Assembly: GCF_022698145.1 (NCBI RefSeq)
Contig: NZ_JALDAX010000003.1
Location: forward strand, 310,001-374,000
Direction of reading: 5' to 3'
DNA from: Streptomyces spinosisporus
GTDB taxonomy: Bacteria; Actinomycetota; Actinomycetes; Streptomycetales; Streptomycetaceae
DNA: 64,000 bases
Shown here piece after piece: positions 31,008 to 39,631 of this stretch (the first letter of the stretch is position 1; every line of letters begins with the position of its first letter). Below the pieces are notes generated by a model. It was given only the letters and a program-made list of their open reading frames with translations. It ran no database searches and was not told the DNA's origin. Both the position numbers and the translations under genes were made by a program.

Positions 31008-31463
31008 GTGGACGCGACGGAACGGCAGGCAGCGCTCGACCGGCTGAATGTTCTGGTCGGGGAGTGGGTCGTGGAGGCCGAGTTCGACGGACTGGAGGTG
31101 CCGCCCGGGCGGAGCGTCTTCGAGTGGAGCCTGGACGGGCAGTTCCTGGTGCAACGGGCGCAGGCGCCGAACCCCGCGCCGGACGCCATGACGATCATCG
31201 CCGTGGACCCGGAGACCGGCGGCTACACGCAGCACTACTACGACTCACGCGGCGTCGTACGGCTGTACGCCATGACGTTCGACGACGGCGTATGGCAACT
31301 CCTGCGCGAGAAGCCGGACTTCTCGCCGCTGCACTTCCGCCAGCGTTACGTCGGGCATCTCAGCGCGGACGGTGACACGATCCGCGGTGCCTGGGAGACG
31401 GCGGCGGACGAAACGGCCCCGTACGAACAGGACTTCGTCCTCACCTACCGCAGGAGGCGCTGA
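31008..31463 (+). CDS. Calycin-like (DUF1579-type) protein
   Basis: About 151 residues, beta-rich. LNVLVGEWVVEAEFDG, FEWSLDGQFLVQRAQ and TIIAVDPETGGYTQHYYDSRGVVRLYAMTFDDGVWQLLRE resemble the lipocalin-like barrel of DUF1579 proteins. Such barrels bind small hydrophobic ligands, but no ligand can be named. The GTG at 31008 is eight bases from GGGAGG; an earlier GTG at 30999 is too close to it. The next gene begins two bases after the stop. Confidence 0.7.
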   Translation: MDATERQAALDRLNVLVGEWVVEAEFDGLEVPPGRSVFEWSLDGQFLVQRAQAPNPAPDAMTIIAVDPETGGYTQHYYDSRGVVRLYAMTFDDGVWQLLREKPDFSPLHFRQRYVGHLSADGDTIRGAWETAADETAPYEQDFVLTYRRRR

Positions 31464-31465
31464 CC

Positions 31466-31927
31466 TTGAAGCCCGACGAGATCGTGCGCGGCATCGTCGA
31501 TGCCGGCCTGTACATGGTGCTCGCCACCGCCGACGCGGAGGGGCGGCCGTGGAGTTCGCCGGTCTACTTCGCGCATGTGGACTGCCGGGAGTTCGTGTGG
31601 GTCTCCTCCCCGGAGGTGCGGCACTCGCGCAACATCGCCGTACGGCCGGAGGTGGGGATCTGCGTCTTCGACTCGTCGGCGCCCATCGGCACCGGCCAGG
31701 GCGTCTACATGTCCGCCGTCGCCGAGGAGGTGAAGTCCCCGGACGCCGCCGAGCGCGCGCTGGAGGTGTTCTCGCGCCGCTCGCTGCAGCACGGCGGGCG
31801 GGTGTGGACCGTGGACGACGTGCGGGGCGACACCGGCATCCGGCTCTACCGCGCGGTGGCCGAGGACCACTCGATCCTGGCCAAGGACGGCCGCCCGGAC
31901 CACCGCATCCCGGCGGACCCGGGCTGA
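31466..31927 (+). CDS. Pyridoxamine 5'-phosphate oxidase-fold FMN/F420-type protein
   Basis: A 153-residue split-barrel protein: GLYMVLATADAEGRPWSSPVYFAHVDCREFVWVSSPEVRHSRNIAVRPEVGICVFD is the classic PNPOx-like N-terminal pattern, and the C-terminal half has TGIRLYRAVAEDHSIL. Actinobacterial members use FMN or F420 for small redox reactions or act as flavin-binding proteins. A TTG start at 31466 has AGGAGG eight bases upstream, and lies two bases from the previous stop, which supports co-translation. Confidence 0.82.
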   Translation: MKPDEIVRGIVDAGLYMVLATADAEGRPWSSPVYFAHVDCREFVWVSSPEVRHSRNIAVRPEVGICVFDSSAPIGTGQGVYMSAVAEEVKSPDAAERALEVFSRRSLQHGGRVWTVDDVRGDTGIRLYRAVAEDHSILAKDGRPDHRIPADPG

Positions 31928-31954
31928 CGCCCGCCCGTAGAGGCGGGCAGCCCG

Positions 31955-32653
31955 CTACTCACGCCCCGACGCGACCAGCGCGAGCACCCCCGTGGCGCAC
32001 GCTGCGACCAGCAGGGGCGGGCCCAGCCCGTGGTGGATCACCAGCCACGCGCCCAGCCAGGCCCCGGCCGCCATGGCGACGACGGAGGCCGAGCGGCGGG
32101 GCGAACGGTGACCGGAGCCGCCGCCCGCGCGGGAGTCGGCGGCGAGGCCGGTCAACGTCATCGTCAGGACCGTCGTCGTCAGGTCGGCGACGCCGAGCCT
32201 GCGGACGGTGGCGTTGCGCAGGCCCATCGCGAAGGCGGTCAGGGCGATCAGGGCGTAGACGGAGGCCGTGGCGTGCGGGGCGGCGAAGGCGACGACGGCG
32301 GACCCGCCGACCAGCACCGCCTCCGCGGCGAGCACGAGCCGCGCCCAGGTCCGACGCGACCCCTCACCCCGCCACCGCCCCACCCGACCACCGGCCACCG
32401 CACCCAGCAGGAAGCAGGCCAGCGAGGTCGCCGTATGCGGCACGGAGAAGCCGGGAGCCCCGGCCGCGGCGAACCCCAGCACCACCACGTTCCCGGTCAT
32501 GTTGGCCGTGAACACATGCCCGAGCCCCAGATAACTCACCGCATCGATCAGCCCACTGACGACGGTGAGCCCCAACAGCACCGCCACCAGCCGCACTCCG
32601 CGCGCCTCCCGGTCGGGGCCGCCCACCTGTGTGCCGGTGCTCTGTTCGGCCAT
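31955..32653 (-). CDS. DUF1275 (YoaK-like) membrane protein
   Basis: A 232-residue protein with six predicted helices. VSGLIDAVSYLGLGHVFTANMTGNVVVLGFA (about residues 36-66) is the DUF1275 signature, including the conserved TANMTGN. Later RNATVRRLGVADLTTTVLTMTLTGL is also conserved. The function of the family is unknown. It converges on the PNPOx-like gene. Confidence 0.92.
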   Translation of the reverse strand: MAEQSTGTQVGGPDREARGVRLVAVLLGLTVVSGLIDAVSYLGLGHVFTANMTGNVVVLGFAAAGAPGFSVPHTATSLACFLLGAVAGGRVGRWRGEGSRRTWARLVLAAEAVLVGGSAVVAFAAPHATASVYALIALTAFAMGLRNATVRRLGVADLTTTVLTMTLTGLAADSRAGGGSGHRSPRRSASVVAMAAGAWLGAWLVIHHGLGPPLLVAACATGVLALVASGRE

Positions 32654-32758
32654 GGCCTCTCCGGTGAGCAGTAGGGACGCGGTGCACCCCAGTCCACCAC
32701 GGAGGCGGGGGGCGTTCGCATGTGGGCGCGCGGGGCGGGCACGCGTCCTCCGTGAGGG

Positions 32759-34105
32759 TCAGCTGTCGGCGCCGACCTTGGTGGTGTCGAGGGCCGCGGG
32801 CGGCGGCGGCATCCTGTCCTTGTCCGGATGCAGCACGGAGTGGGCCTGTTCGGCGTCGAAGTCCTTCTCCCACCTGCCGATCACGATGGCGGCCACCGCG
32901 TTGCCGAGGACATTGATGAAGACGCGGCCCTCGTTGAGGATCCGGTCGACGCCCACGATGAGCGACAGGGCCGCCAGGGGGATGTGGCCGACCGCGGTGA
33001 CGGTACTGGCCAGCACGATGAACGCGCCGCCGGCGATGCCCGCGGTGCCCTTGCTGGTGAGCATCATGACGCCGACCATGACGAGCTGCTGCTGCCAGGA
33101 CAGGTCGATGCCCATGGCCTGGGCCAGGAACATCGAGGCCATGGTGAGGTAGACGGCGGACCCGTCCAGGTTGAAGGAGAACCCGGAAGGGATGACGATG
33201 CCGACCACCGGCCGGCCGATGCCCAGGGTCTCCAGCTTCCTGACCAGCTGCGGCAGGACGGCCTCACTGGAGCAGGTGCTCAGCGCGACGAGCAGTTCGG
33301 CCTTGAGGAAGCGCATGAGGGCGAACAGGCTCATGCGGCAGGCCCGCATGATGGCCCCGAGCACGACGAGGATGTAGACCACGCAGGTCGCGGTGAACAG
33401 GATGATCAGGTAGGCGAGTTGCTTGAGGCTCTCGGCGCCGTAGGTGGCGACCACGGTGGCCAGCGCGCCGAAGGTGCCGAGCGGCGCCAGGCGCATCACC
33501 CAGCCGACGATGCGGAAGACCACGACGGAGAGGGCCTTGATACCGCGGGTCAGCGGGGCGCCGTCCTCCCCGGCCATGTTCAGGGCCACGCCGAAGACGA
33601 TGGAGACCATGAGCGCGGACAGGATCGCGTCGCCCGTGATCGCGCCCAGCAGCGAGGTGGGGATCAGCGAGGAGACGAAGCCGGTGAAGGTGGCGTGTTC
33701 GGTGGCGGCCTTCGGCACGTCCTCGGCGCGCAGCGTGGAGGGGTCGACGTCGAGGCCGGTTCCGGGATGGAAGATGTTGGCGACCACCAGGCCGATCAGC
33801 ATGGAGACCAGCGACAGCACCAGGAAGTAGCCGATCGCCTTCCCGCCGATGCGGCCGGCCTTGCGCAGGTTGTCCATGGCGGCGATGCCGGTGGTGACCA
33901 CGCAGAAGACGACCGGGATCACGATCATCTTGACCAGCGCGACGAACCAGTCGTTCAGCGGCTTGAGTTCCTCGCCGAACCCGGGCGCGACCAGTCCCAC
34001 GGCGATACCGAGGACGGCGGCCAGGACGACCTGGAACCACAGTTCACGCAGCAGGCGGCTCAGCCTCGACCGGGGCGGTCGGTCGGTGGCGGTAGTGGAT
34101 GTCAT
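32759..34105 (-). CDS. dctA: C4-dicarboxylate/amino acid:cation symporter (DctA-like)
   Basis: A 448-residue DAACS-family symporter. Visible features are MIVIPVVFCVVTTGIA (helix 2), SSLIPTSLLGAITGDAILSALMVSIVFGVAL, the serine-rich hairpin ALSTCSSEAVLPQL, helix 7 SGFSFNLDGSAVYLTMASMFLAQ and hairpin 2 LTSKGTAGIAGGAFIVLAST with VDRILNEGRVFINVLGNAVA. These import dicarboxylates such as succinate, malate or tartrate with Na+ or H+. ATG at 34105 has GGGAG eight bases upstream. It lies 137 bases downstream of the dehydratase gene on the same strand and should supply its substrate. Confidence 0.9.
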   Translation of the reverse strand: MTSTTATDRPPRSRLSRLLRELWFQVVLAAVLGIAVGLVAPGFGEELKPLNDWFVALVKMIVIPVVFCVVTTGIAAMDNLRKAGRIGGKAIGYFLVLSLVSMLIGLVVANIFHPGTGLDVDPSTLRAEDVPKAATEHATFTGFVSSLIPTSLLGAITGDAILSALMVSIVFGVALNMAGEDGAPLTRGIKALSVVVFRIVGWVMRLAPLGTFGALATVVATYGAESLKQLAYLIILFTATCVVYILVVLGAIMRACRMSLFALMRFLKAELLVALSTCSSEAVLPQLVRKLETLGIGRPVVGIVIPSGFSFNLDGSAVYLTMASMFLAQAMGIDLSWQQQLVMVGVMMLTSKGTAGIAGGAFIVLASTVTAVGHIPLAALSLIVGVDRILNEGRVFINVLGNAVAAIVIGRWEKDFDAEQAHSVLHPDKDRMPPPPAALDTTKVGADS

Positions 34106-34242
34106 CGTTGGTGCTCCCTTGCACGACGATCGTGTCTGGCCCTGTCCCGCGGGGGGTGTGCACAGGGGACGCGAAGCGGCTCGCGCCCCCCGGGGTCGTA
34201 CGTGGCGCGTGGATGGAGCTGCGCCGTCACGGTGCGGCAGCG

Positions 34243-35409
34243 TCAGCTGTGCAGGGCGCGCAGCACCTTGTGGAAGGCGGCCTTGCCCTCGAAGCCGATA
34301 CCGGGGATGTCGGTGAGGCCGACGCGGCTCTTCTCCACGACGGCGTCGTCGGCGAAGCCGCCGGTGGGCTGGAACTCGCCGGGGTAGGACTCGTTGCCGC
34401 CGAGCTTGAGGGCGGCCGCGATGTGCAGGGAGAACTGGTGACCGCCGTGCGGGATGCAGCGGCGCGAGGACCAGCCGTGCTGCCGCAGCATGCCCTGGAT
34501 GCGCAGGTATTCGGTCAGGCCGTAGCTCAGCGCCGGGTCGAACTGGAGGATGTCGCGGTCCGGGCGCATACCGCCGTAGCGGATCAGGTTGCGGGCGTCC
34601 TGGAGGGAGAAGAGGTTCTCGCCGGTGGCGATCGACCCGCTGTAGTGCTCGGCGACGGTCGCGTTGAGGCGGTAGTCGAGCGGGTCGCCGATCTCCTCGT
34701 ACCAGAACAGGTGGTAGGGCTCGATGGCCCGCCCGTACTCCAGGGCGGTGGCCAGGTCGAAGCGGCCGTTGACGTCGACGGCGAGGCGGGAGCCGTCGCC
34801 GTCGAGGACCTCGATGACGGCCTCGATACGCCGTAGGTCCTCGGCGAGGTCGGCGCCGCCGATCTTCATCTTGACGACGTCGTAGCCCTGGTCGAGGAAG
34901 GCGCGCATCTCGTTCTGCAGGTCGGTGAGCGTCTTGCCGGGGGCGTAGTAGCCGCCGGCGGCGTAGACGAACACCGAGTCGTCGGGCGTGCCGTCGCCGT
35001 GGCGCTCGGACAGGTACCGGTACAGGGGCTGTCCCGCGATCTTCGAGGCGAGGTCGAAGAGAGCCATGTCGACGACGCCGACCGCGACCGAGCGCTCGCC
35101 GTGCCCGCCGGGCTTCTCGTTGCGCATCATCACGTCCCACGCCTTCGCGGGGTCCAGCTCACCGGCCTCGTTCAGGAGGCTGCCGGGCTCGGCGGCGGTC
35201 AGGCGGGGAAGGACCCGGCGGCGCAGGATCTCGCCGGCGCTGTAGCGGCCGTTGGAGTTGAAGCCGTAGCCGACGACCGGCTTGCCGTCGCGGATGACGT
35301 CGCTCTCGATCGCGACGATCGAGCAGTCCATGGAGGAGAAGTCGATCCAGGCGTTGCGGATCGAGGAGCTGATCGGGACGACGCCCTCGTAGACGTTGGT
35401 GATCTTCAC
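34243..35409 (-). CDS. Enolase-superfamily dehydratase, D-tartrate dehydratase-like
   Basis: A 388-residue mandelate-racemase-group enzyme. Catalytic Lys in VVKMKIGG (K-x-K), metal ligands in LAVDVNGRFD, WYEEIGDP and ATGENLFS, and catalytic His in RCIPHGGHQ are all present. The blocks QFDPALSYGLTEY, GGNESYPGEFQPTGGF and DIPGIGFEGKA match what I recall of Bradyrhizobium D-tartrate dehydratase, which turns D-tartrate into oxaloacetate. The symporter downstream and the divergent GntR regulator fit a dicarboxylate-use cassette. Another acid sugar remains possible. Confidence 0.82.
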   Translation of the reverse strand: MKITNVYEGVVPISSSIRNAWIDFSSMDCSIVAIESDVIRDGKPVVGYGFNSNGRYSAGEILRRRVLPRLTAAEPGSLLNEAGELDPAKAWDVMMRNEKPGGHGERSVAVGVVDMALFDLASKIAGQPLYRYLSERHGDGTPDDSVFVYAAGGYYAPGKTLTDLQNEMRAFLDQGYDVVKMKIGGADLAEDLRRIEAVIEVLDGDGSRLAVDVNGRFDLATALEYGRAIEPYHLFWYEEIGDPLDYRLNATVAEHYSGSIATGENLFSLQDARNLIRYGGMRPDRDILQFDPALSYGLTEYLRIQGMLRQHGWSSRRCIPHGGHQFSLHIAAALKLGGNESYPGEFQPTGGFADDAVVEKSRVGLTDIPGIGFEGKAAFHKVLRALHS

Positions 35410-35419
35410 GGGAGCCTTT

Positions 35420-35441
35420 CTCGTAACTTATAAGATGCGAG
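35420..35441. promoter_or_regulatory. Palindromic operator for the GntR/FCD regulator
   Basis: A 22-bp near-palindrome with centre CTTATAAG and arms CTCG/CGAG (nine of eleven pairs complementary). It lies between the dehydratase start (35409) and the regulator start (35517), and is the clear candidate target. Confidence 0.7.
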
Positions 35442-35516
35442 GGCTGTTAGAGTGGGCTGCGCCCCGAGGCGATGTCAAGGGGTGGGCACCTCGGGGAAGG
35501 GAACGGTCAAGGGTCA

Positions 35517-36194
35517 ATGCCGAGCCAGAACATGTTCCTCAGCAAGAGCGATCTCGCCTACGCGGAACTGCGCGACCAGATCCTCACCGGGAGCCTCCCG
35601 GCCGGTTCCCGGCTCGCTCAGTACGACCTCGCCGCGTCGCTGAACATGAGCATCACCCCGCTGCGCGAAGCCATCCGACGGCTGAGCAGCGAGGGGCTGG
35701 TGACCGTGGAGACCCACCGCGACGTCCGGGTGTCCACCATGACCGCCGACGAGGCCCGCCAGCTGTTCGAGGTCCGCCTCTCGCTCGACCCCACCGCGGC
35801 CGCACTGGCCGCCACACGCCGCACCGACGACGACATCACCGCGCTGCGGGCCGCTGTCGACCAGCTTCTGCCTGTCACGCGCCAGTGGGGCGAAGGGGCC
35901 CTCACGGCCCACCGGGTCTTCCACCAGACCCTGTACAGGGCCTCCCACAACGACGTTCTCATCAAGATGCTCGACGACCTGTGGGACAAGTCCGACCGCT
36001 ACCGCCGCCTCGGACTCGACCTGCCGCCCGGCGACGAGCCCCGCACCCGCGACCTGAAGGAACACCACCGCCTGGTCGACCTCGTCGTGGACGGCCGGTC
36101 CGACCAGGCCGCACAGCTCATGCACGACCACATCGCCAACAGCCTCACCGCGACAGCCATCAGCGCGCTGGAGGTCCGCGAGGGCCATCCGTAG
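35517..36194 (+). CDS. GntR-family (FadR/FCD) transcriptional regulator
   Basis: About 225 residues. The winged helix (about 10-75) reads LAYAELRDQILTGSLPAGSRLAQYDLAASLNMSITPLREAIRRLSSEGLV. The FCD effector domain (about 85-215) has the metal or ligand residues in FEVRLSLDP, HRVFHQTLYRAS and EHHRLVDLVVDGR. Such regulators sense organic acids. It is divergent from the dehydratase and symporter genes and probably represses them until the substrate is present. ATG at 35517 is chosen; 35472 is a longer alternative. Confidence 0.88.
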   Translation: MPSQNMFLSKSDLAYAELRDQILTGSLPAGSRLAQYDLAASLNMSITPLREAIRRLSSEGLVTVETHRDVRVSTMTADEARQLFEVRLSLDPTAAALAATRRTDDDITALRAAVDQLLPVTRQWGEGALTAHRVFHQTLYRASHNDVLIKMLDDLWDKSDRYRRLGLDLPPGDEPRTRDLKEHHRLVDLVVDGRSDQAAQLMHDHIANSLTATAISALEVREGHP

Positions 36195-36282
36195 ACCACC
36201 CGTCCGGGGAGACGCGGTGTACACCGTCGGCTCGAGTAGGACGGACGTCTCCTGCGGGGCGGCGGCCCGGGGCGAGAACGGG

Positions 36283-36324
36283 GCGAAGGCGGCGGCCCGG
36301 GGGATCGGGGGCCGTCGCCTTCGC
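36283..36324. terminator. Hairpin between convergent genes
   Basis: GCGAAGGCGGCGGCCC pairs with GGGCCGTCGCCTTCGC (one mismatch) around a short GC-rich loop. It separates the GntR gene from the opposing transglycosylase gene and can end both transcripts. Confidence 0.65.
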
Positions 36325-36344
36325 GTGTGGGGGGACCGGGCAGG

Positions 36345-36764
36345 TCAGTACCAGCCGTTGGCCTGCCAGAAGGACCAGGCGCCGGTCGGGCTGCCGTAGC
36401 GGGAGTTCATGTAGTCGAGGCCCCACTTGATCTGGGTCTTGGCGTTGGTCTTCCAGTCGGAGCCGGCGGTGGCCATCTTCGAGCCGGGGAGGGCCTGGAC
36501 CAGGCCGTAGGCGCCGGAGGAGGAGTTCGTCGCGGTGACGTTCCAGCCGCTCTCGTGCTCGACGATCTTGCTGAAGGCGTTGTACTGCGCGGCGCTCGGG
36601 ATCATCTTGTGCGCGATCGACCGGGCCTCGGTGGCGGAGTCGGCGGTCGCGGCGTGGGCGGGAGCCGCGGTCAGCACCATGCCGGCGGTGGCGGCGGCCA
36701 CGGCGGCGGAGGCGAGGGCCTTCTTCGGGTTCGTGAGGTGGTGGGCGATGCGGGAGACAGTCAC
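36345..36764 (-). CDS. Secreted transglycosylase-like (SLT) protein
   Basis: A 139-residue secreted protein. The signal peptide is about residues 1-40 (basic start, then LASAAVAAATAGMVLTAAPAHA). The mature domain is lysozyme-like: FSKIVEHESGWNVTATNSSSGAYGLVQALPGSKMATAGSDWKTNAKTQIKWGLDYMNSRYG, with the catalytic Glu in EHESGW, and ends SFWQANGWY. It should cut the peptidoglycan glycan strand. GTG at 36764 has GAAGG upstream; the longer frame has no signal. The leader contains a tandem repeat. Confidence 0.9.
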   Translation of the reverse strand: MTVSRIAHHLTNPKKALASAAVAAATAGMVLTAAPAHAATADSATEARSIAHKMIPSAAQYNAFSKIVEHESGWNVTATNSSSGAYGLVQALPGSKMATAGSDWKTNAKTQIKWGLDYMNSRYGSPTGAWSFWQANGWY

Positions 36765-36806
36765 GAGGAACCTTCTCGTCGGGGACGGTGGCGTCGCTCG
36801 CAAGCC

Positions 36807-36851
36807 GGGGGCGTACGTCGGCGCCGAGACCCTGGGGGTACGTCGGCGCCG
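36807..36851. repeat. 27-bp-spaced direct repeat in transglycosylase leader
   Basis: The block GTACGTCGGCGCCG occurs twice, near 36813-36826 and 36838-36851, in the 5' leader of the transglycosylase gene. Each contains the palindrome CGGCGCCG, so the leader RNA can fold in more than one way. Confidence 0.6.
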
Positions 36852-37055
36852 TGCGACGTCGTCCAGAGAAACAGGCTGGGATCGTGTCTGCAATGCCCGT
36901 ATTTACTAGTTGTGGTCGCATCTGGGGGGTGAGGGGTTCGTGTGATCTGGCTCTCAAAGGGCAGGTCGAAGGCTGTTTTGGTGTGGCCATGCTGTCCGGT
37001 ATGCACTACTAGGGTGATTAGTGAGTGACATGGGTCATGTGGGGTGCTTCACCGT

Positions 37056-37916
37056 TCAACGGGGGTCGAATGTGACCGCGGTCTCGAACGCTGCCCGCCG
37101 GGTGGCTCTGCGTAGTGCCTTGAGTACGGCCGGGCCGAGCGTGAGTGTCAGTACGACCGTGACGGCGGCCCGGCCCAGGTCCCAGCCGAGCGAGGTGGCC
37201 GTGCAGTACGCGAGGAAGCGCGCCAGGTTGGCGGGGACCGCCGCGTGCGGGTCGAAGGCGATGTCCGAGGCGAGCGCGCCCATGAAGGGCCAGCCGGCCA
37301 GGTTCATGATCGTGCCGTAGGCGAACGCGGCCAGGAAGCCGTAGAGGGCGAGGAGGGCGAGTTCGGCGCGGCCACGCAGTCGGTCCGGGCCCGGCAGTAG
37401 CCCCGCGCCCATTGTGAACCAGCCCATCGCCAGCATCTGGAACGGCATCCACGGGCCGACCCCGCCCGTCAGCAGCGCCGACGCGAACATGGTGAGCGAG
37501 CCGAGCGTGAAGCCGAAGCCCGGCCCGAGGACCCGGCCGCTGAGCACCATCAGGAAGAACATCGGCTCGATCCCGGCAGTGCCCGCGCCGATCGGACGCA
37601 GGGCGGCGCCCGTCGCCGCGAGCACGCCGAGCATGGCGACCGCCTTCGGGCCGAGCCCGGACTCGGAGATCGTCGCGGCCACGACGGCAACGAGCAGCAC
37701 CAGCAGTCCCGCGAAGAGCCAGGGGGCGTCCTGGGCGTGGGCGTTCAGCTCGGAGGCGGGCGGGGCGAGGAAGGGCCAGCCGAACGCGACGACGCCGACC
37801 GCGCTCACGAGGGCGAGGGCGGCCGTGGAGCGGGGGCCGAGGCGGATGGCTCTGGCCTGTGCGGTCGTAGTCCTGGGCTGGGTTGCTGTGCGCGTCGGTG
37901 TGGCGTGCGGGGTCAT
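37056..37916 (-). CDS. ECF transporter S component (substrate-binding membrane protein)
   Basis: A 286-residue protein with six or more hydrophobic helices. The N-terminal third is a poorly conserved tail and first helices; EPMFFLMVLSGRVLGPGFGFTLGSLTMFASALLTGGVGPWMPFQMLAMGWFTMGAGLL is typical of an S component of an energy-coupling-factor importer and resembles CbrT-like corrinoid or cobalt-related members. ATG at 37916 overlaps the stop of the ATPase gene (ATGA). It is the last gene of the cobalamin-riboswitch operon, so the ligand is probably a corrinoid. Confidence 0.85.
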   Translation of the reverse strand: MTPHATPTRTATQPRTTTAQARAIRLGPRSTAALALVSAVGVVAFGWPFLAPPASELNAHAQDAPWLFAGLLVLLVAVVAATISESGLGPKAVAMLGVLAATGAALRPIGAGTAGIEPMFFLMVLSGRVLGPGFGFTLGSLTMFASALLTGGVGPWMPFQMLAMGWFTMGAGLLPGPDRLRGRAELALLALYGFLAAFAYGTIMNLAGWPFMGALASDIAFDPHAAVPANLARFLAYCTATSLGWDLGRAAVTVVLTLTLGPAVLKALRRATRRAAFETAVTFDPR

Positions 37917-39631
37917 GTCAGTGCCTCCCGTACCTGCGCGACCGTGAGCCACTCCTGCGGGGCGAGGATCTTCGTCACCTGCGGGGCGAAGGACGGGGAC
38001 GAGACGACGACCTCCGCCGTCGGGCCGTCCGCGATCACCTCGCCCTCCGCGAGCAGGACCACGCGGTGCGCGAGCTCGGCGGCCAGCTCCACGTCGTGCG
38101 TGGCGAGGACGATCGCGTGGCCCTCGGCGGCGAGGTCGCGCAGCAGGGTGACCAGGCGGGTCTTCGCGGCGTAGTCCAGGCCCCGGGTCGGTTCGTCGAG
38201 GAGGAGCAGGGGTGGGCGCGCGGTCAGGACCACGGCGAGCGCGAGGGTGAGGCGCTGGCCCTCGGAGAGGTCGCGGGGGTGGGTGTCGTCCTGGATGCCG
38301 GGGAGCAGCTGTGTGACCAGGGCGCGGCAGGTGCCGGTTTCCGCTTGCGCGTCACGGTCGGCTGCGGCGCACTCGGCTGCGACCGTGTCGGCGTAGAGGA
38401 GGTCGCGGGGTTCCTGGGGGACGAGGCCTACGCGGCGTACGAGGTCGGGGGGTGCGGTGCGGTGTGGGGGTACGCCGGTGGTCAGGACCGTGCCGGTTGT
38501 TGGGGGGACCAGGCCTACGAGGGTGTTGAGGAGGGTGGATTTGCCTGCGCCGTTGCGGCCCATGAGGGCGATGGTTTCGCCGGGGGTGATGCTGAGGGTT
38601 ACGTCGCGTAGGGCTTGGACTTGGGCTCGGCGGACGGAGAGGGAGTGGGTTTCGGCGACGGTGGGTGGGGTTGCGGAGGGGGTGGTGGGCTTGCGGAGGG
38701 TGCGTCGCCAGCGGCGGGGGGGGGCCGGGGTGGGGGGCGTTGCGCTTACCGGCGCTTGCCGGGTGCCGCCTCTCTTTGGGACGGGTGCCGCCCCAGCGGC
38801 ACGACTGCCCGCAGGCTGCGCGAGTTGGTCGCGCAGTGCGCCCGCCCGGCGTCGTGCGTCTCGCACCGTCAGGGGCAGCGGGGACCAGGACGCCAGGCGG
38901 CCGAGGGCCACCACCGGGGGATACACCGGCGATACGGCCATCATCTCGGCCGGGCTGCCGAGCCGCGGCGGGGCTCCCGGGGACGGCATCAGGGTGACCT
39001 GGTCGGCGTACTGGATGACGCGTTCGAGGCGGTGTTCGGCCATGAGGACCGTTGTGCCGAGGTCGTGGACCAGGCGTTGGAGGACGGCCAGGACCTCTTC
39101 CGCTGCCGCCGGGTCGAGGGCCGAGGTCGGTTCGTCGAGGACGAGGACCTGGGGGTGCGGGGTGAGGACCGAGCCGATGGCTACGCGCTGCTGCTGGCCG
39201 CCGGAGAGGGTGGCGATGGGGCGGTCGCGGAGGGCGGCGAGGCCCAGGAGGTCCAAAGTCTCCTCGACGCGGCGACGCATCACCTCGGGCGCGAGCCCCA
39301 ACGACTCCATTCCGTAGGCGAGTTCGTCCTCCACCGTGTCCGTCACGAAGTGTGAGAGGGGGTCCTGGCCCACCGTGCCGACGACGTCGGCGAGTTCGCG
39401 GGGCTTGTGGGTGCGGGTGTCGCGGCCCGCGACCGTGACCCGGCCGCGCAGGGTGCCGCCCGTGAAGTGCGGGACCAGGCCGCTGACCGTGCCGAGCAGT
39501 GTGGACTTGCCGACGCCCGACGGGCCGACCAGCAGGACGAGTTCGCCCTCGGGGACCTCGAAGTCGACGCCCTGGATGGTCGGTTCGGACGCGCCGTCGT
39601 AGGTCACGGAGACATCCTCGAAGCGGATCAC
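37913..39631 (-). CDS. ECF transporter fused ATPase (two ABC domains)
   Basis: A 572-residue double ATPase. Domain 1 (about 1-240): Walker A GPSGVGKST, signature LSGGQQQR, Walker B VLVLDEPTSALD, switch His in MAEHRLE. A Pro/Arg-rich linker (about 275-335) follows. Domain 2 (about 340-565): Walker A GRNGAGKST, signature LSEGQRLTL, Walker B LLLLDEPTRGLD, switch ATHDVEL. Both domains look catalytically complete. It powers the ECF importer. GTG at 39631 overlaps the stop of the T-component gene (GTGA). Confidence 0.93.
   Translation of the reverse strand: MIRFEDVSVTYDGASEPTIQGVDFEVPEGELVLLVGPSGVGKSTLLGTVSGLVPHFTGGTLRGRVTVAGRDTRTHKPRELADVVGTVGQDPLSHFVTDTVEDELAYGMESLGLAPEVMRRRVEETLDLLGLAALRDRPIATLSGGQQQRVAIGSVLTPHPQVLVLDEPTSALDPAAAEEVLAVLQRLVHDLGTTVLMAEHRLERVIQYADQVTLMPSPGAPPRLGSPAEMMAVSPVYPPVVALGRLASWSPLPLTVRDARRRAGALRDQLAQPAGSRAAGAAPVPKRGGTRQAPVSATPPTPAPPRRWRRTLRKPTTPSATPPTVAETHSLSVRRAQVQALRDVTLSITPGETIALMGRNGAGKSTLLNTLVGLVPPTTGTVLTTGVPPHRTAPPDLVRRVGLVPQEPRDLLYADTVAAECAAADRDAQAETGTCRALVTQLLPGIQDDTHPRDLSEGQRLTLALAVVLTARPPLLLLDEPTRGLDYAAKTRLVTLLRDLAAEGHAIVLATHDVELAAELAHRVVLLAEGEVIADGPTAEVVVSSPSFAPQVTKILAPQEWLTVAQVREALT

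Noticed and set aside
36765..37020. ydaO (cyclic-di-AMP) riboswitch before the transglycosylase
   Set aside because: Expected for this class of Streptomyces gene, but I could not find the conserved ydaO core. Only repeats are seen.
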